Shown here piece by piece: positions 61,422 to 64,000 of a DNA stretch of 64,000 bases; position 1 is the first letter of the stretch; the number at the start of each line of letters is the position of its first letter. The notes beneath the pieces were generated by a model that was not told where the DNA came from, ran no database searches, and was given only the letters and a program-made list of their open reading frames with translations. The translations under genes were made by a program, and so were the position numbers. This stretch comes from Haladaptatus sp. DJG-WS-42 (lineage in GTDB: Archaea; Halobacteriota; Halobacteria; Halobacteriales; Halococcaceae): assembly GCF_037198285.1 (NCBI RefSeq), contig NZ_CP147243.1, positions 434,001 to 498,000 on the forward strand, written 5' to 3'.

Positions 61422-62171
61422 ATGGACTACCGCATGCCACCTGCCTTAGAGCGCATGTTCAACGTTACCCAAGACGAGCAGCCAGCGTCGACGCTCATCG
61501 CTGGCTTTTCACAGCCCGGCCTCGCGGGGCTGACGGCCGTAGATTACCTCGTCGAGCACTTGGACCTGCGCCAAACTGGCTACATCACGACTGACCAGCT
61601 CCCCTCAATTACGCCGTTTAACGAAGGGCGGCCCCGCCACCACACGCGGCTGTTCACCCGAGACGACCTCGACGTGACGTTCCTCGTCGGCGAGCTGTTC
61701 GTCCCCGTCTGGGCGGCAGACTCGTTCGCCCAGTCGATTCTCCAGTGGGCAGACGAAAACGGCGTAAGCGAAATCGCCCTGCTCTCTGGCGTTCCGATTC
61801 CCCACGGCCCCGACGACCACCGCACCTTCTACATCGCAACCGATGACTACCGGGAGCGACGGCTCACTGACGATGCGGTCACACCGATGGTAAACGGCTA
61901 TCTCGACGGCGTAAACGGGAGCATCATCGAACGTGGGATGGATTCCTCGCTCGCGGCGTGTGTTTTCACCACGCCCGTCCACGGGCAAGCACCCGATGTG
62001 GAAGCAGCACTTCGCCTCTTGGATACCGTGAGTCAGGTGTACGACCTCACCGTCGATACCGAACCGCTCGAATCGTTCGCAAAGGCCGTCCAGCAACACT
62101 ACGCAGACCTCGCAAACCGCTTAGAACAGGTCGAACAGCAGGCCAAGCCCGAAGACCGGATGTACATGTAG
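61422..62171 (+). CDS. Proteasome assembly chaperone family (PAC2) protein
   Basis: This 249-aa protein contains STLIAGFSQPGLAGLTAVDYLVEHLD near residue 28, FLVGELFVPVWAADSFAQSILQWADENGVSEIALLSGVPIPHGPDDH near residue 88 and a C-terminal helix. This matches the archaeal PAC2/COG2047-like family related to proteasome chaperones. A direct proteasome role is not shown in archaea. ATG at 61422 chosen; a GTG lies three codons upstream. Confidence 0.85.
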   Translation: MDYRMPPALERMFNVTQDEQPASTLIAGFSQPGLAGLTAVDYLVEHLDLRQTGYITTDQLPSITPFNEGRPRHHTRLFTRDDLDVTFLVGELFVPVWAADSFAQSILQWADENGVSEIALLSGVPIPHGPDDHRTFYIATDDYRERRLTDDAVTPMVNGYLDGVNGSIIERGMDSSLAACVFTTPVHGQAPDVEAALRLLDTVSQVYDLTVDTEPLESFAKAVQQHYADLANRLEQVEQQAKPEDRMYM

Positions 62172-62172
62172 C

Positions 62173-62655
62173 CTAGAAGAAAATCGGGTACCAGAGGTTG
62201 GTGGCAAGCCCCATCCAGAGGCCGTAGACGAGCCCGAACAGGACGTGGACGAGGAAGTATCGAAGCGCCTGCCCTTCGGTGAGTTCGACGTGTATCAGGC
62301 CAACGGCAACGGCGATCACTGAGATGCCGTAGAACACCATTCCAAAGACGATGCCCGTAAGCATTGCTTCGGGGAAGGTGTTGTAGTACGCCGGGTTGTG
62401 AAAGCGGATGACATTCCAGAGCACCCACGGAAAGCCAGCGGCGAGTGTGGTGCCAATCAGAAACAAGAGGATGATTGGCCCGGCGTACTGCGACCCGAAC
62501 AGCAAGCGACCGCCGGTGAGGCGATTCCAGAGTTCTGTCGTTGGAAACGGCAACTCACCGCGATAGTTTAAAAAAGAAACCGTCATGACGAGTGTTGCGG
62601 CGAACCCGCCTGCCACGGCGACCAGCGTAATTGGCTGTGGCGAAAACATCGGCAT
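62173..62655 (-). CDS. Four-helix membrane protein of unknown function
   Basis: This 160-aa protein has hydrophobic segments about 8-30, 55-80, 95-120 and 128-155. It contains TTELWNRLTGGRLLFGSQYAGP and HVLFGLVYGLWMGLATNLWYPI. No family recognised; similar proteins in haloarchaea are annotated only as membrane proteins. The start at 62655 excludes a long upstream extension. Its stop is 1 nt from the convergent PAC2 stop. Confidence 0.7.
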   Translation of the reverse strand: MPMFSPQPITLVAVAGGFAATLVMTVSFLNYRGELPFPTTELWNRLTGGRLLFGSQYAGPIILLFLIGTTLAAGFPWVLWNVIRFHNPAYYNTFPEAMLTGIVFGMVFYGISVIAVAVGLIHVELTEGQALRYFLVHVLFGLVYGLWMGLATNLWYPIFF

Positions 62656-62774
62656 ACTAGACAGTCTGTGTGAACGCCCATAGTAAGCAACTGCCTTCGT
62701 CGCGGTAAGCGGTGAGTAACCGCCACACATCCCCGCCCAGTAGCTATTTCTGCCTGAGTCGTGAGGCGTGACCT

Positions 62775-63419
62775 GTGCACCCATTTCGTGCTGTGCTGTT
62801 CGATATGGACGGCGTAATTGTCGATTCACAGAAGTATTGGTCAGGCTACGAACACGACCGCATCTTCCCACAGGCGGTCTCTGGTGACATTGAGCCGGAA
62901 GACATCACGGGGATGAACGTCGAAGACCTCTACGACCATCTCGACGCAAACTACGAGACGAAGCTTTCGAAGGCAGCTTTTCTCGACTGCTACGACGAGA
63001 CGGCGACGCGCGTCTACCGCGAAGACGCCGCGCTCATGGACGGGTTTCACGACCTCGTCGCCGCGCTCCGCGAACAGGGCATCAAAATCGCGCTCGTCTC
63101 CTCCTCACAGCGCAACTGGATTGAGCTGGTACTCGACGAGTTCGATTTAGGTGACGCCTTCGACCGCGTCGTGAGCGCCCAAGATATCGACGCGGCGAGC
63201 AAGCCCGCCCCAGACATTTTCCACCACGCAGCAGCGTTGCTCGACGTATCACCAGAAGACTGCGTCGTGGTCGAAGATTCGACCCACGGTGTCGAAGCCG
63301 CCGTGACCGCTGGGATGTACTGTATTGGCTATCAAAACGAAGGTAGCGGACAAGACCTCACGAAAGCCGACGAGATAGTACCGTCGCCAGCCGACCTCAG
63401 ACGGGCGTTACTCGATTAG
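62775..63419 (+). CDS. HAD-superfamily phosphatase, beta-PGM-like
   Basis: This 214-aa protein has motif I FDMDGVIVDSQ near residue 9, motif II LVSSSQRNW near residue 107, motif III SKPAPDIFHHAAALL near residue 141 and motif IV VVVEDSTHGVEAAVTAGM near residue 160, with a helical cap between (subclass I). It is close to phosphoglycolate phosphatase/beta-phosphoglucomutase-type HADs. The start is GTG at 62775; the next ATG would remove part of motif I. It overlaps the convergent eIF2B-like gene by 4 nt. Confidence 0.9.
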   Translation: MHPFRAVLFDMDGVIVDSQKYWSGYEHDRIFPQAVSGDIEPEDITGMNVEDLYDHLDANYETKLSKAAFLDCYDETATRVYREDAALMDGFHDLVAALREQGIKIALVSSSQRNWIELVLDEFDLGDAFDRVVSAQDIDAASKPAPDIFHHAAALLDVSPEDCVVVEDSTHGVEAAVTAGMYCIGYQNEGSGQDLTKADEIVPSPADLRRALLD

Positions 63420-64000
63420 AACTGTTGGGTGCCGTGGTCGGTGATGACTGACTCGATGAGGCGGATTGGCGTCGCGTCGTAGGCCGGATTTTCGAGTTTG
63501 AACCCTTCTGCGGGTTCGAGCATGACCTCACTGCCGGAGCGAATTTCGTTTTCGAACACGAAGCCGTCTTCGATGATTTTCGCTCGTGACCCGACGACGA
63601 CCACTGGAACGCCGACGTCTGCTGCGGTTGCGGAGATGGGGAACGTCCCGACGCGGTTGTAAAACAGGTCGCCGACAATGCAGTCCATCCCGAAGAACAC
63701 GGCGTCACACTCAGGGAGGAAGTGGCCACAGGCGCTGTCAACGATAAGGTGTGTTTCGACCCGGTCGATACCCGACAGGACGCGCGCCGTCTTACGACCG
63801 AGATAGCGTGGGCGGGCCTCGGTGACGTAAACAGTGAGGTGTTTGCCCTCTTTTGCCGCCTGTTCTACGGCTTCGAGGACGGTCGACGAGTAGTCGTGGG
63901 TGAGAATCGTCATCCCATCTTCGAGGTGCGAAGAAGCGTTGGCTGCGGCCCGGTCTTTTGCCTTCTCGACTTGGCTTACGACCTCGTCGATAGCGGCGAG
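63416..64000 (-). CDS. eIF2B-like / ribose-1,5-bisphosphate isomerase family (partial)
   Basis: The frame runs off the right edge, so the N-terminus is missing; 194 residues remain. LTHDYSSTVLEAVEQAA, VYVTEARPRYLGRKTARVL, SACGHFLPECDAVFFGMDCIVGD and FYNRVGTFPISATAADVGVPVVVVG are typical of eIF2B alpha/R15P isomerase/MtnA relatives; the Asp in GMDCI fits the catalytic Asp of R15P isomerase. In haloarchaea such an enzyme feeds ribose from nucleotides toward ribulose bisphosphate. The missing Cys region prevents a firm call. Confidence 0.8.
   Translation of the reverse strand, partial: LAAIDEVVSQVEKAKDRAAANASSHLEDGMTILTHDYSSTVLEAVEQAAKEGKHLTVYVTEARPRYLGRKTARVLSGIDRVETHLIVDSACGHFLPECDAVFFGMDCIVGDLFYNRVGTFPISATAADVGVPVVVVGSRAKIIEDGFVFENEIRSGSEVMLEPAEGFKLENPAYDATPIRLIESVITDHGTQQF

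Noticed and set aside
1-64000. CRISPR arrays, insertion sequences, integrases or attachment sites
   Set aside because: No regularly spaced repeats, transposase motifs or tRNA-end duplications were seen; both tRNAs are intact and inside an operon.

Overview
The window is a 64 kb piece of a haloarchaeal (class Halobacteria) chromosome. The evidence is acidic, GC-rich proteins, archaeal/eukaryal-type ribosomal proteins (L21e, L24e, S28e, L7Ae, L18e, S17e), RNA polymerase subunits F, D, N and K, the mevalonate route through isopentenyl phosphate kinase, Tat lipoproteins, coenzyme F420 synthesis (cofD), TATA-like boxes about 25-32 nt upstream of many start codons (mostly leaderless genes), and many ATGA/GTGA start-stop overlaps. 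The genus cannot be read from the sequence. No insertion sequence, integrase, CRISPR array or rRNA was seen.

Layout. 0-4.5 kb: 3' end of guaB, then the archaeal cluster L21e-rpoF-DUF655-ksgA-(mscS)-hemK2. 4.5-6.6 kb: a tandem MetE-like pair, of which only the second keeps the zinc ligands. 6.6-9.5 kb (minus): a methyltransferase, a gene-poor gap, and ndk-L24e-S28e-L7Ae. 9.5-12.5 kb (plus): tmcA, a DUF456 protein and a small Cys/His protein. 12.5-25.4 kb (minus): the conserved superoperon tRNA-Ser-S13-S4-S11-rpoD-tRNA-Leu-L18e-L13-S9-rpoN-rpoK-eno-S2-mvk-ipk-rnj-idsA-gltX, interrupted by one opposite-strand Nudix gene. It joins translation, transcription and RNA turnover to the synthesis of isoprenoid lipid precursors.

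25.5-34.5 kb: moaA, the Mrp/Nbp35 Fe-S carrier, an AT-richer two-gene secreted-protein cassette (a 1120-aa PKD protein with a novel-looking Tyr/Thr-rich repeat tail plus a 313-aa membrane-anchored partner), Nfu, BirA and a stress protein. 34.6-38.9 kb: an amidohydrolase with an HD phosphohydrolase, and an NhaC antiporter with a TRAM-like protein. 38.9-43.4 kb (plus): cofD, a Dus-like TIM barrel, a CitG-like gene, DUF447, S17e and asd, probably a coenzyme/one-carbon neighbourhood. 43.7-47.2 kb: a D-2-hydroxyacid dehydrogenase, a crotonase with PaaG-like rather than hydratase residues, and a geranylgeranyl-reductase-family flavoprotein.

47.2-64 kb: a candidate structured RNA with its own TATA box; an orphan iron/siderophore-type binding lipoprotein whose promoter carries two DtxR/Idr-like palindromes; a membrane-tethered HTH regulator; hisD; SRPBCC, IscA and dodecin proteins; a glycosyltransferase; a run of membrane proteins; two more MscS-type channels; an aminotransferase; a cytoplasmic UshA-type 5'-nucleotidase; a PAC2 chaperone; a HAD phosphatase; and the 3' part of an eIF2B-like sugar isomerase running off the end.

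Most interesting for follow-up: the PKD/repeat secreted cassette (28-32.3 kb), the Idr-type operator pair (48.64-48.69 kb), the degenerate/competent MetE pair, the long hairpin between rpoD and tRNA-Leu, the candidate ncRNA at 47.2-47.4 kb, and the cofD-Dus-CitG-DUF447 row. All functions are inferred by reading; no database search was run.
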